Positions 1 through 9,577 of a stretch of DNA of 64,000 nucleotides are shown here, one piece after another. How positions within the stretch are numbered: the stretch's first letter is position 1; each line of letters begins with the position of its first letter. Source of the stretch: Natrialba asiatica DSM 12278 (GTDB lineage Archaea; Halobacteriota; Halobacteria; Halobacteriales; Natrialbaceae); NCBI RefSeq assembly GCF_000337555.1, contig NZ_AOIO01000040.1:124001-188000 (forward strand). Reading direction: 5' to 3'. Position numbers and translations under genes: made by a program. The notes below the pieces were generated by a model. It did no database searches. It was given only the letters and a program-made list of their open reading frames with translations, and was not told where the DNA came from.

Positions 1-122
1 CAACCCCAGAGCCAGCCGCCGAGGCCGGCCTCGGGGACGAAGACGACGGGGGCGGTGTCGCCCGCGGTATCGCCCTCGCGGTGGTAGTACAGCGAGACGC
101 TCCCGTTCGATGCGGTCGGCAT
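1..122 (-). CDS. alpha/beta hydrolase, N-terminal fragment (runs off window)
   Basis: The first 40 codons of a minus-strand gene whose remainder lies outside the window. The ATG is at 122 and the frame stays open to base 1. After a short polar start comes a hydrophobic beta strand followed by a Gly-rich turn, V-V-F-V-P-E-A-G-L-G-G-W-L-W-G, which looks like the first core strand and oxyanion loop (usually H-G-x-G-x-x-x-x-x-W) of alpha/beta hydrolases. The catalytic Ser, Asp and His would all lie outside. The substrate cannot be inferred. It is divergent from the lipoprotein gene at 224. Confidence 0.55.
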   Translation of the reverse strand, partial: MPTASNGSVSLYYHREGDTAGDTAPVVFVPEAGLGGWLWG

Positions 123-223
123 AGCTCCTGTAAGGAGACGCACGAGAGTGAAAGCGGCGATTTCGAGTGAAAGCGGCGGTGAAATAGAAACAGATTGATA
201 CGTGTCGTCGAGACGAATAGGGT

Positions 224-838
224 ATGGCCACCGACGACCGACCGCATCCGCTCTCGTCGCGCCGACAGTTGCTCACCGTCGGGAGCGTCGGGTTCGCTAG
301 CGCCTTCGCCGGCTGTGCCGGGATCCGATCGCAAACAGTCGCTCAACCGGAAACGCGCGATGAAGACACCGGAACGCATCTCCTCTACAGTGACGGGGAC
401 GATCGCCTCGCCGAGATTTCGCTACTCGAGCAGTGGGCGACGGAACCCGTCCGTTCTCCGTACACGATTCGATTCAACGCCTCCCACACCGACGACACGC
501 AGCTCAAGCAACTCCGATACGAACTCCACCCACTCGACGGCGGGCAACCGCCGGAGTTCGCGCTCGTACGACCCGACGGCATCCCCTGGAAACCGATCGA
601 GTTCAGCAGCGGCGACGACAGCGACACGACGGTCCTCAACATTCCAGATCTCGGCCGCCACGGTCGCGGCTCGGCGACGCTCGATTTCCTCGTCCAACCG
701 CGAACCGATGCGGCCTTCGACCTCCGCGTCAGCGTCGAGGCGACGCTCGAGTCAGCGGGTATCCTCGGCCTCGACCAAACGTCCCATCTCGAGGGTGAAC
801 TCGTTCGAACGCTGCCGGGGACCGATCGGGTCGAGTGA
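224..838 (+). CDS. Tat-exported lipoprotein, haloarchaeal hypothetical
   Basis: A 204-residue protein with a twin-arginine signal (S-R-R-Q-L-L, residues 12-17), a short hydrophobic stretch and a lipobox F-A-G-C with Cys31 as the predicted lipidation site. The mature part is acidic and looks like a beta-rich extracytoplasmic domain; no catalytic motif is recognisable. Export by Tat followed by lipid anchoring is usual for haloarchaeal secreted proteins. The overlapping frame starting at 195 is Arg/Ser-rich and is a shadow. It stands alone, divergent from the hydrolase and convergent with alaS. Function unknown. Confidence 0.75.
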   Translation: MATDDRPHPLSSRRQLLTVGSVGFASAFAGCAGIRSQTVAQPETRDEDTGTHLLYSDGDDRLAEISLLEQWATEPVRSPYTIRFNASHTDDTQLKQLRYELHPLDGGQPPEFALVRPDGIPWKPIEFSSGDDSDTTVLNIPDLGRHGRGSATLDFLVQPRTDAAFDLRVSVEATLESAGILGLDQTSHLEGELVRTLPGTDRVE

Positions 839-937
839 GGATTGATGCAGTCGACCGACCGCGAGGATCGTCACTAGCAGGTAGCAGTCGTTCGAGCGAA
901 GTCAATCGACGAACAGAGAAGATCCGAGTGATCTTCG

Positions 938-3718
938 TTACGCGTCCAGGACCTGCCGCAATACGTCCGGCGCATCCGCAAGCGCCGCGTCCAGATCCGC
1001 AACGTTCGGCCCGCCGCCCTGGGCGAAGTCTGCCGGGCCGCCGCCGCCACCGCCGACCTTCGCGGCGAGTTCGCCGACGACCTCGCCGGCGTTGACGGCG
1101 ACGTCGTCCGGCACCGCGACGACGAACTGAGCACCGCTCTCGCCGCTCCCGAGGACGGCGATACTGCCCTCCTCGGCGATGGCGTTCGCGGTCGCGCGCA
1201 GTTCGTCCACGTCGGTGTCGAGTCGATCGACGACGGCCGTCCGATCGCCGACCTCGAACTCGTCGCCGCCGCCACCGCCGCCGGCGCGGGCGGCCGCGAG
1301 CTGTTCCGTGAGGTCGGCGATCTGCTTGCCGCGATCCTTCCACTCCCGGAAGAACCGTGCCGCGGTCTCGGGAACGTCCGCAGGGGAGACGTCGAGCGTC
1401 TCGGCGGCCTCGTAGAGGGCGTCCTCGTTAGCCTGGGTCGCCTCGAGTGCGGCTTCGCCGGCCGCGAAGGTGATCCGCTCGACGCCGTCTTGTACGCGTT
1501 CGGTGGTCAGGATCTTGATCGCGCCGATGTCGCCGGTTCGGTCGACGTGCGTGCCGCCGCAGGCCTGCACGTCGTCGGCGACGTGGATGAGTCGGATCTG
1601 TTCGCCCGGCGGGATGCCGCCCTGGTAGAGGTCGAAGCCGTGTTCGGATTCGGCGTCGTGGCGGTCGGGCCACTCCTGTGAGACCGACGTGTTGTCCATC
1701 ACGAGTTCGTTCGCGACGCGTTCGATCGCCTTGACGTCGTCGCGGGAGATGCGGTCGTAGTGGCGCAGGTCGATCCGCGAGGAGTCGACGCCCTTCTGGG
1801 CGCCGGCCTGGCGGACGTGCTCGCCGAGGACCTCGCGCGCGGAGTGGATGATGATGTGCGTCGCCGTGTGGTGGCGCATGAGTTGGCGGCGACGGCCGGC
1901 GTCGAGTTGGCCGTTGACGAACTCGCCCTTGCCGAGTCGCTCGTCGGTGCGGTGGAGGATGACGCCGTCTTCGATCTGGACGTCGCGCACGTCGACGGTC
2001 GCGTCGTCGGTCGAGAGCGTCCCCTTGTCGGCGGGCTGACCGCCGCCTTCGGGATAGAACATCGTCTGGTCGAGGACGACGTCGTAGCCGTCCTCGCGTT
2101 CGAACACGTCGAGGACGACGGCCTCGAACTGGGTTCGCTGCTGGTCGTCGTAGTAGAGACGTTCCGTCTCGGGGAGGTCCGCGAAGCGCTCGTCCTCCTC
2201 GTCGGCCGCCTCCTCGACCGTCTCGGGGGTATCGTGGCGTTTGGCGACGAGACTGTAGAAGTCGTCGGGGACGGCGACCTCGGCACCGGACTCTTCGGCG
2301 ATCTCCTCGACCATGTCCGGCTGGATGCCGTGTGAATCGTAGAGTTCGATCAGTTCGTCGGTGGGAATCGGCTCGCCCTTCTTGGCGTACTCCTCGGCGA
2401 GGCTCTCGACGCGGCGGCCGCCGCGTTCTAAGGTCTCGCGGTACTTCTCGACCTCGGTGCGGACGATGTCGCGGATGGTGTCGCGGTTCTCGTACTCCAG
2501 GCGCTCGGCCTGCATGTCGACGAGTTCATCGAGCGGCGCGTCGACGCCGACGGTGTCACAGAGGCGCTTGGTGCGCCGGAGAACCATCCGGGTGAGGTAG
2601 CCGGTGCCGACGTTCGAGGGGACGATGCCGTCGCCGAGCATGTACGCGAGGGTGCGGGAGTGGTCGGCGATGGCGTAGATGTCCTCGAGGGGTTCCATCA
2701 GTTCCTCGAGTTCGCCGGCGTCGACGTCGAGTTCGGCCGCGATGTCGCCGCGGGCGGTTTCCATGTCCTCGGCCTCGTCGATGTCCATGTGGCCCGCGAG
2801 TTTGGCGGCGCGGTGGATGAGCGCCTCCTCGTCGTCGGAGTGGTCGATCCCCGCGTTGTCCTTGAGGAACTCGATCATGTCGGGGTAGACGGCTTCGTAG
2901 ACCGTCGGGGTTCCCTGGGACACCCAGGTCCACCGTTCCAGGCCGTAGCCGGTGTCGACGATGTAGGTGTCCATGTAGGAGTAGCGGTTCCCGTCTTTCA
3001 TCTCGAACTCGCCGTCGGGGTCTTGCTCCATGCACATGAAGACCAGCGTGGCGAGTTCGACGCCGCGGTAGATGACCTCGATCGCGGGTCCGGCGTTGCC
3101 GCCGCCGACCCACGGGTCCTCGATGTAGATGACCTCTTCTAAGTCGACGCCCATCGAGTCGAAGAACTCGTCGCAGAGTTCGACGGTGTGGTCCTTCCAG
3201 TAGACCTCGCCCTGGTAGGCGTACTGCTCGGGATCGTCCAGATCCTCGCGAGCGTTGAACGCGTGGTGGGCCATCATCTCGAAGGCCATGGTGTGGCGGC
3301 CGGTCTTCCCGACGTTGTCGATGTCCTGCATCCGGATGCAGGGCTGGGAGACGGTAAGCGGGTTCGCCGGCGGCGGCGTCTCGCCGCTCGTGACGAGGGG
3401 CTGGAAATCGTAGATCGACGCCTGGGTCAGCAAGACGTCGTCTCGCCAGCGGTTCGCCGCGACCGGATACGGGTCGATGCGTTCGTGGTCGTGGGTTTCG
3501 AAGAACGAGAGGAACGCCTCGCGCATTTCCGAGAGGTTGTAGGCCTCGTCGAAGCCGGGGTTATCGATGAAGTCGTACTCCTCGCAGGGCGGTTCCCCGC
3601 AGGTTTCCCGGTCGTGGTCGCGCGTCCAGAAGTGCGCACCACAGGAGGGACATTCCTTGCGGACGAATCCCTCCGTCTCGAAATACTCGAGACGATACTC
3701 CTCCTCAAGTGCACTCAT
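938..3718 (-). CDS. alaS: alanyl-tRNA synthetase, archaeal type
   Basis: A 926-residue enzyme charging tRNA-Ala with alanine in the cytoplasm. The archaeal N-terminal extension carries a Cys zinc module (C-P-S-C-G and C-G-E-P-P-C) before the class II catalytic core. The editing domain has the metal-binding H-T-A-T-H and C-G-G-T-H motifs, which clear mischarged Ser and Gly. Poly-Gly linkers (G-G-G-G-G) punctuate the C-terminal domain. An in-frame start 14 codons upstream exists, but M-S-A-L-E-E-E-Y-R at 3718 matches the usual haloarchaeal beginning. It is divergent from the kinase-like gene at 4018; the 299-bp gap between them is AT-rich and holds promoters. Length fits the archaeal family. 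Confidence 0.97.
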   Translation of the reverse strand: MSALEEEYRLEYFETEGFVRKECPSCGAHFWTRDHDRETCGEPPCEEYDFIDNPGFDEAYNLSEMREAFLSFFETHDHERIDPYPVAANRWRDDVLLTQASIYDFQPLVTSGETPPPANPLTVSQPCIRMQDIDNVGKTGRHTMAFEMMAHHAFNAREDLDDPEQYAYQGEVYWKDHTVELCDEFFDSMGVDLEEVIYIEDPWVGGGNAGPAIEVIYRGVELATLVFMCMEQDPDGEFEMKDGNRYSYMDTYIVDTGYGLERWTWVSQGTPTVYEAVYPDMIEFLKDNAGIDHSDDEEALIHRAAKLAGHMDIDEAEDMETARGDIAAELDVDAGELEELMEPLEDIYAIADHSRTLAYMLGDGIVPSNVGTGYLTRMVLRRTKRLCDTVGVDAPLDELVDMQAERLEYENRDTIRDIVRTEVEKYRETLERGGRRVESLAEEYAKKGEPIPTDELIELYDSHGIQPDMVEEIAEESGAEVAVPDDFYSLVAKRHDTPETVEEAADEEDERFADLPETERLYYDDQQRTQFEAVVLDVFEREDGYDVVLDQTMFYPEGGGQPADKGTLSTDDATVDVRDVQIEDGVILHRTDERLGKGEFVNGQLDAGRRRQLMRHHTATHIIIHSAREVLGEHVRQAGAQKGVDSSRIDLRHYDRISRDDVKAIERVANELVMDNTSVSQEWPDRHDAESEHGFDLYQGGIPPGEQIRLIHVADDVQACGGTHVDRTGDIGAIKILTTERVQDGVERITFAAGEAALEATQANEDALYEAAETLDVSPADVPETAARFFREWKDRGKQIADLTEQLAAARAGGGGGGDEFEVGDRTAVVDRLDTDVDELRATANAIAEEGSIAVLGSGESGAQFVVAVPDDVAVNAGEVVGELAAKVGGGGGGPADFAQGGGPNVADLDAALADAPDVLRQVLDA

Positions 3719-4017
3719 TATACACGTGTTGGCCATGCAGGGCGTAAAACAGTTCCGCAACGTTCATTGGACGAGAATCGCCTCGCCGTCTGCGAGTTCA
3801 TAAGAAGTCGCGACTGTTCAGTTATTAGTTATATAGAGTACAAATTAGTCGCAGGGAAATTAATTATCCGGGGAGAGCGCGTTTCTGAATAGTCGATCGT
3901 ACGCAGACCCATAGTGACAATAATACTAATAGTCAAGGAATGGAGATACTCAGCAGAATCTTTATCGTGGTGATACGGACAGTACGAATAGACGATCAGT
4001 CAGAGGGCACCACGACG

Positions 4018-6267
4018 ATGGGGAACGCGACATCACGACACCGACCGCAGACGATCCTCTACGTGGCCGCAACCGATGATGCGGCCCAGAACGGAGCGAC
4101 GGCGCTCGAGCAGGTCTCGACGGGACCCAAGCGAGCCGTCCACCCGACAACGTCCATCGAGCGCGTCCGAAACTGGGCTCCGAACGTCGATTGCGTGGTC
4201 TTCGCCGAAACGCCGACGACCCCGGCCGGCGCGCACCTCCTCGAGGTCGCCGACGCCTGCGGGCCGACTCCCCTCGTGCTCTTCAGCGAACCCGCTTACG
4301 GCGCGACCGCCGCCCGTTCGACCGACGGCATCGACGGCTACGTCCGCCGTGACACTGACAACGCCATCGCGCATCTCGCCGACGAAATCACTTGGCTGTG
4401 CTACGGCGACAACAACGCGGTCACGGCAGCCGAATCCACGACGCCGTCCACACAGGCGAGTTCGGCTCTCGCGGCCGCCGCCGACCTGATCGCACGCCGC
4501 GATCGGGATCGCTTGTTCGAGCGCCTCGTCGAGACGGCTGCCGAAACGATAGGCGTCGAGGCGTGCTGGATCGCGACCGTCAACTTCGGCGAACTCGTGC
4601 CCCAGACGACGGCTGCGGGCGTCGATGCGACGGCGATCGAGCCGGTGTCGACCGGCGGCCCGTTCGGGGAGGCGTTCCGGGCGGGCGAGTCGCTCCGACT
4701 GTCGGACCTCGAAGCGCGAAGCGAACTCGAGTCGCCGTGGTCGGGTGCACGATCGCTGTGTAGCGTCCCTATCGCCGATATCGGCGTCTTGCAGATTGCT
4801 GGCGATACCCCGGAGGCGTTCGACGACGCCGACGTGTCCCTCCTCGAGTCACTCTGTGCGATCACGGGTGCCGTTCTCGAGCGGAACCGAGCCGAGACGC
4901 GCCTCACCGCCGAACGGGATCGGTTACAGAACGAACTCGACGACCGGACGAGCGAGCGAAACCGACTCGCCGAAGAGCAGACGGTGATCGGGCGGGCTGC
5001 CGAACACCTTGCAGCCGAGCGCGATCACTTTCGAGCGGCGTTTTCGAGCGCGCCGATGCCGATGCTGCGGTACGAGCTCGATGGCCCCCACTCGAACGCA
5101 GACGCTACTCGAGAGGCACGCTCGGGCTCAATCTCAGAGACGGACACGGATTCCGAGCCGGACCGCGCTCCCAAAGCGGTTATTACGGACGTCAACACCG
5201 CCTTCGAGACGACGTTCGGCGAGGAGCGAGACACCGTTCTCGGCCAGCCGGTCAGCGACTACACCGTCCCCTCGGGGGTGCGCGACCGAGCAACCGCACT
5301 CACCGAGGCGCTCCGCGCGGGCGACCGACGCGAACTCGAGTGTCGCCGCGAAACCACCGACGGCATCCGCGAGTTCAGCGTGACGGTCGTGCCGCTCGAA
5401 CGGGCAGCGCGGGACCGGCGGGACGGTGGCGACGACGAGATCGATCCCGAATCCACGCCCGACAGCGCACCCGCCGCCCGTCCGACCGGCATTCTCTACT
5501 TCACCGACACCACCGATCGGACCCGCAAGCAGCGAGCGCTCACAGCCGCTACCCGACGGCTCGATACCATCGCAACCCTGCTCGAAGACGAGGTCCAGAC
5601 GCCGCTCAACGTCGCCCGCGGTTACCTCGAACTCGTCGAGAAAACCGGCGACAGCGACCACTTCGAGGTGATCGACGACGCGCACCTACAACTGACCGAC
5701 CACGTCGAATCGCTGTACGAACTCGCCGCTACCGACGATACCCTCGCCGATACCGAACCGGTCGCGATCCACGACGTCGCACGACGCGCCTGGCTCACCG
5801 TCGACACCGGCGACGCTGAACTCGTGGTCGACTCGACCCTGATGCTCGAAGCCGACAGAGTGCGGTTGCACGACCTGTTCGAGGGGGTCCTACAACTCGT
5901 CGTCGCTGAGGACGATCGCGAGACGGGCGCCGTCCCATCGTCGGTGACGGTCACCGTCGGGGCGACCGAGGACGGTTTCTACGTGGCACGCGACGGGCCG
6001 GTGGCCGACGATCCGCGGTTCGATCCCGCTTCTGAAGGCGGGGCCGAAGAGGGGACGGCAGACGCCGACGGCGACGGAACCGCACACCGATCTACAGTCA
6101 CCGCATCCGCAACCGACCCCAACCACAACCCCGACGACCGCGCGCCCGACGGCGCACGTGAACTCGTCGAACAGATCGCCGATGCGCACGGCTGGGATGT
6201 CGGAATCGCTGCAGATGAGGCCCGGACGGCGTTCGCGTTTCGGGGCGTCGATTCGGTCGATCTATAG
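4018..6267 (+). CDS. degenerate histidine-kinase-like sensor (receiver-like, GAF, PAS)
   Basis: A 749-residue cytoplasmic protein with no membrane segment. Residues ~10-125 look like a receiver fold without an obvious phospho-acceptor. Residues ~145-290 are a GAF domain, followed by a short coiled coil (~295-345) and a PAS-like domain (~345-500). The C-terminus aligns with a HisKA/HATPase region, but the phospho-accepting His is replaced (E-D-E-V-Q-T-P-L-N-V-A-R-G-Y) and the N-box Asn is absent (F-E-G-V-L-Q-L-V-V-A). The last part is an acidic low-complexity stretch. The start at 4018 is chosen over an upstream in-frame Met because M-G-N-A-T begins the conserved part. It probably acts as a sensor or scaffold rather than a kinase; the ligand is unknown. 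Confidence 0.75.
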   Translation: MGNATSRHRPQTILYVAATDDAAQNGATALEQVSTGPKRAVHPTTSIERVRNWAPNVDCVVFAETPTTPAGAHLLEVADACGPTPLVLFSEPAYGATAARSTDGIDGYVRRDTDNAIAHLADEITWLCYGDNNAVTAAESTTPSTQASSALAAAADLIARRDRDRLFERLVETAAETIGVEACWIATVNFGELVPQTTAAGVDATAIEPVSTGGPFGEAFRAGESLRLSDLEARSELESPWSGARSLCSVPIADIGVLQIAGDTPEAFDDADVSLLESLCAITGAVLERNRAETRLTAERDRLQNELDDRTSERNRLAEEQTVIGRAAEHLAAERDHFRAAFSSAPMPMLRYELDGPHSNADATREARSGSISETDTDSEPDRAPKAVITDVNTAFETTFGEERDTVLGQPVSDYTVPSGVRDRATALTEALRAGDRRELECRRETTDGIREFSVTVVPLERAARDRRDGGDDEIDPESTPDSAPAARPTGILYFTDTTDRTRKQRALTAATRRLDTIATLLEDEVQTPLNVARGYLELVEKTGDSDHFEVIDDAHLQLTDHVESLYELAATDDTLADTEPVAIHDVARRAWLTVDTGDAELVVDSTLMLEADRVRLHDLFEGVLQLVVAEDDRETGAVPSSVTVTVGATEDGFYVARDGPVADDPRFDPASEGGAEEGTADADGDGTAHRSTVTASATDPNHNPDDRAPDGARELVEQIADAHGWDVGIAADEARTAFAFRGVDSVDL

Positions 6268-6293
6268 CGACGACGGCGCACGTGAACTCGTCG

Positions 6294-7289
6294 CTACTCG
6301 TCTTCGAGTGCCAGGGATGCGAGCATCGCTTCGAGCTGCAGGCGCTCGTTTGCGCCCTCGGTGATCCGGAAGTCGACCTCGCCGAGTCGTTCGAGCAGTC
6401 GCACTGTCGCCTGTTCGGGGATGTCGAACGTCCAGGCCGAACGGTGCAACTGGTCGATAACGTCGCCGCCCGCGAGCCCGCGGTCGGTCAGGAGGTCCTC
6501 GAGCGCCGCGCGGGCGGCGGTGAAATCACCGGCGATGGCGTGGTCGACCATCTCCTCGACCTCTTCGGGTCGAGCCGTGGCGGTGATCGCGAAGACGGTC
6601 TCTTCATCGACCGTTTCGCCCATCACGGCCGCGGCCTGCAGGGCGTTGATCGCCTTTCGCATGTCGCCGTCGGCCGCGTAGACCAGGGCGTCGACGCCGT
6701 CGTCGGTGACCTCGATCCCCTCCGTCTCTGCGATTTCGCGGACCTGCGCTTCGATGGCGTCCTCCGTAAGTTCGGTAAAGCGGAAGACGGCGCAGCGGGA
6801 CTGGATCGGGTCGATGATCTGGCTCGAGTAGTTACACGAGAGGATAAAGCGGGTGTTGTTCGAGAACTGCTCCATCGTCCGGCGCAGAGCGGACTGGGCG
6901 TCGGAGGTCAGCGCGTCGGCCTCGTCTAAGAAGATGATGCGGTGGTCGTAGCCGCCGAAGGAGGCGCGCGCGAAGTCCTTGATTCGGTCGCGGACGACGT
7001 CGATCCCGCGCTGGTCGGAGGCGTTGAGTTCGAGGAAGTTCTCGCGCCAGTCGTCGCCGTAGACCTCGCGAGCGATGGCCTGCGCTGCCGTCGTCTTGCC
7101 AGTGCCGGCCGGCCCCGCAAACATGAGGTGGGGCAGGTCGTCTTGCTCGACGTACCGCTCGAGTCGCGGGACGATGTTCTCGTGGCCCTTGATCTCGTCG
7201 AGTCGCTCCGGGCGATACTTCTCGATCCAGACCTCGGTCTTGCCGGGAGTCGACTCGGCGACCTCGGTGTCCACGTCGGCGTCGCTCAT
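6294..7289 (-). CDS. rfcS: replication factor C small subunit
   Basis: A 331-residue AAA+ clamp-loader subunit that, with RFC large subunit, loads PCNA at primer-template junctions. Walker A G-P-A-G-T-G-K-T, Walker B with D-E-A-D (F-L-D-E-A-D-A-L) and the SRC arginine-finger motif (Q-S-R-C-A-V-F) are all present, so it should be an active ATPase. The C-terminal helical collar is complete. The start at 7289 (M-S-D-A-D-V-D) is preferred; 19 further codons upstream are unlike the family. It is convergent with the kinase-like gene, 26 bp apart. No RFC large subunit is in the window. Confidence 0.95.
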   Translation of the reverse strand: MSDADVDTEVAESTPGKTEVWIEKYRPERLDEIKGHENIVPRLERYVEQDDLPHLMFAGPAGTGKTTAAQAIAREVYGDDWRENFLELNASDQRGIDVVRDRIKDFARASFGGYDHRIIFLDEADALTSDAQSALRRTMEQFSNNTRFILSCNYSSQIIDPIQSRCAVFRFTELTEDAIEAQVREIAETEGIEVTDDGVDALVYAADGDMRKAINALQAAAVMGETVDEETVFAITATARPEEVEEMVDHAIAGDFTAARAALEDLLTDRGLAGGDVIDQLHRSAWTFDIPEQATVRLLERLGEVDFRITEGANERLQLEAMLASLALEDE

Positions 7290-7429
7290 ACCGGACCAAG
7301 GAGTGGCCCGAAGATAAAACGACCGAACGATACCGTCGGCCGCCACTGCGACCGAGCCAGCGCGAAACCGACGTATCTAGCCATTGAACGACTGACAGAT
7401 TTTTCACACTCGTCGGGAAAGATATACTC

Positions 7430-8581
7430 ATGGTGACAAAACGGGCGGCCCGGACGAGTTCACGCCGCGGATCAGTACTCATCGTCCTGGTACTCGTCAT
7501 CCTCGTCGGCTGTGGCGCGCTTTCGACACCGGTCGCCGCACAGACCGACACGCGAACCGGGGGGACCATCACCGTCGAAGCGGACGAAACCGTCGATAGC
7601 CTCACCGCCGTCGGCGGCACCGTCATCGTCGAAGGGACCGTCACCGGCGATGTGAGCGCCGCAGCGGGCGAGGTTCGAATCGAGGGTGACGTCGGCGGCG
7701 ATCTCGAAGCGGGTGCTGGGAGCGTCACGATTACCGGCACCGTCGACGGCGATGTCGATACCGGCACCGGCGGTTTCGAACTCGCCGAGGGCGCAACCGT
7801 CGGCGGCGACCTCATGGCCGGCGCGGGTGGCGCAACGATTGACGGCACGATCGAGGGAGACGCCGAAATCGGGGCCGACACGACCCGCCTCGGCGACGAG
7901 GCTGCAATCGAGGGCGACCTGCGCTACGGCGGCGATCTCGAGGGCAACACCGACGCCGTCGGCGGGACTATCGAATACGACTCCACGTTGGGCAACGACT
8001 TCCTCCCCTCGTTCGACCCGATCGGCTCACTTCTCGTTTCAGCGTACGTCCTCGCGCTGAACCTGTTGTTCGGAGCCATATTACTGGCGCTCTTTCCGCT
8101 GTTCTCCGATCGCGTTGCGGGCCGCGTCGCGGAGACGCCCGCCCGTTCGGGACTGGCGGGCCTCGGCGTCCTTATCGCCGTTCCCATCCTGCTCGTCGCG
8201 CTCGCGATCACGATCATCGGGATTCCGCTCTCGATCGTCGGCGCGTTCGTCTTCGCGCTGCTCGTCTGGATCGCCGGCATCTACGGCTGGTTCGCCGTGG
8301 CAGCGTGGCTCCTCTCGCTTGCCGGCATCGGAAACCGGTGGATCGCACTCGTCGTCGGCCTCGTCGGCGGCGCACTCATCGCACAAATCCCCTGGGTCGG
8401 CGGTCTGCTCAACTTCATCGTCCTGCTGCTGGGACTCGGTGCGCTCGCGCTCGCGCTGTTCGGCCACCGGCGGGCGGTCCGCGAGCGAGAACGGCGGCGG
8501 GACCGAGAGCCGCGGACGGACACACGAACTGACCGTGGCACCCGCGATAGCTTCGATTCCGACGAACCGGCGGCCGAATGA
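7430..8581 (+). CDS. bactofilin-like polymer-forming membrane protein
   Basis: 383 residues. After an N-terminal signal-anchor (~17-38) comes a run of short Gly/Asp/Thr-rich repeats of the type V-x-G-D-V-x-A-x-x-G (~45-175), which would build a right-handed beta solenoid as in bactofilin/polymer-forming cytoskeletal proteins. Then come about four transmembrane helices (~205-345) and a basic Arg-rich tail. The combination suggests a membrane-anchored scaffold with the solenoid outside the cell. The role in haloarchaea is not established. It is single, with its own promoter, and is followed by the low-GC thioredoxin gene. Confidence 0.75.
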   Translation: MVTKRAARTSSRRGSVLIVLVLVILVGCGALSTPVAAQTDTRTGGTITVEADETVDSLTAVGGTVIVEGTVTGDVSAAAGEVRIEGDVGGDLEAGAGSVTITGTVDGDVDTGTGGFELAEGATVGGDLMAGAGGATIDGTIEGDAEIGADTTRLGDEAAIEGDLRYGGDLEGNTDAVGGTIEYDSTLGNDFLPSFDPIGSLLVSAYVLALNLLFGAILLALFPLFSDRVAGRVAETPARSGLAGLGVLIAVPILLVALAITIIGIPLSIVGAFVFALLVWIAGIYGWFAVAAWLLSLAGIGNRWIALVVGLVGGALIAQIPWVGGLLNFIVLLLGLGALALALFGHRRAVRERERRRDREPRTDTRTDRGTRDSFDSDEPAAE

Positions 8582-8622
8582 GACGGTCGTGTGCCCACGC
8601 TGAATGCGAGTATCAATGAGGA

Positions 8623-8640
8623 ACTGAGCAATTGTTCAGT
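8623..8640. promoter_or_regulatory. operator-like 18-bp dyad upstream of thioredoxin
   Basis: The sequence actgagcaattgttcagt is symmetric at 8 of 9 base pairs. It lies just upstream of a TATA-like ttataat at 8654-8660, which precedes the thioredoxin start at 8702. The position, adjoining the expected BRE/TATA region, suits an activator or repressor site. The regulator is unknown. Confidence 0.45.
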
Positions 8641-8701
8641 CGGTATACTAGTGTTATAATTGAAAAAGTACTTGCTATTCTCTGTCAACGGTACAAACTG
8701 G

Positions 8702-8965
8702 ATGTCTGTCGAAGTCATCGGTTTCCGTGCAGAGTGGTGTGGCCCGTGCAAACAACTGCGTCCAATTTTAGACGAACTCGATGAAGAATACGAGGACGTG
8801 GAGTTCTCGCACGTCGATATAGCAGAGGAAACTGAAACTGTAAACGAGTATAGTGTCCAGTCCGTTCCGACACTGGTCATTCTAAATGATGGTGAAATAC
8901 AGACACAGATGACCGGATTCCAGCAAAAAGAAACCATAGAGGAACAGTTGACCGCTCTCGTTTAA
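8702..8965 (+). CDS. thioredoxin-like protein
   Basis: An 87-residue single thioredoxin domain with the active site W-C-G-P-C at residues 13-17 and the cis-Pro loop (S-V-P-T-L) near residue 60. It should be a redox-active dithiol carrier in the cytoplasm. The ATG at 8702 gives the normal thioredoxin N-terminus; a TTG at 8660 would add 14 codons unlike the family. Codon use is distinctly AT-richer than in its neighbours (many A/T third positions), suggesting transfer or different constraints. A dyad and TATA box lie upstream. No reductase gene is adjacent. Confidence 0.88.
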   Translation: MSVEVIGFRAEWCGPCKQLRPILDELDEEYEDVEFSHVDIAEETETVNEYSVQSVPTLVILNDGEIQTQMTGFQQKETIEEQLTALV

Positions 8966-9170
8966 CGGACTACGGAGAACGCTACCTCCTGTCTGTAACG
9001 CCCGCCGGGATCAACACGATCGGTACGTAAACCGTTCTCTGACAGCCTCATACCGGTACTAACACCGACCGAACCCGAACCGCAACCCGATCCGCGCCGA
9101 TACCGCGCGAATACGAACCCGCGACAAACACGAACGACGCGCTCAAGTCCTACCCTCGATAACCCCACGT

Positions 9171-9431
9171 ATGCGCGTCACCGTCGATATTAAGGGTGAG
9201 GACACCTACGAAATCGAACTCGCAACGCGGAACGAGGAGCGCAGCGACGGCGACGCCACGAGTTCAGCGCAGCCGTCGGTCGCGACCGAGCCGACGTATG
9301 CGGATCTGCTTCGGGAGGTCGATCTCAGCCCGCACGAGGTGAGCGTGCTGGTCGACGGGCGGCCGGTGCCGGAGGACCAGCCGGTCGAGAGCGAGCACGT
9401 GACGGTGTTGCGGTTGATCAAGGGCGGCTGA
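9171..9431 (+). CDS. samp2: SAMP2-type ubiquitin-like modifier
   Basis: 86 residues with a beta-grasp fold ending in L-R-L-I-K-G-G; the terminal diglycine is what the E1-like UbaA adenylates for protein conjugation and tRNA thiolation. The segments L-S-P-H-E-V and V-L-V-D-G-R-P-V-P-E-D-Q match haloarchaeal SAMP2. Between strand 2 and helix 1 (residues ~20-41) there is an insertion of about 20 Ser/Asp/Glu/Ala residues not present in the ~66-residue Haloferax protein. Only Lys8 and Lys84 are available as self-linkage sites. The ATG at 9171 is the only sensible start. It is monocistronic, upstream of glyA. Confidence 0.85.
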   Translation: MRVTVDIKGEDTYEIELATRNEERSDGDATSSAQPSVATEPTYADLLREVDLSPHEVSVLVDGRPVPEDQPVESEHVTVLRLIKGG

Positions 9432-9577
9432 CGCTGACGCTGATGGTGTTGGGTGGAGCGGGTGGCGCGGATCGCGTGTATCGCACGGTGCGCGGATACC
9501 ACGGCTCGGAAGGGCCTTTTCAACGGGTCGATCACCTGCGATCAAGCTACTTAGAACGGAGCGCCGATGGCAGTGGT

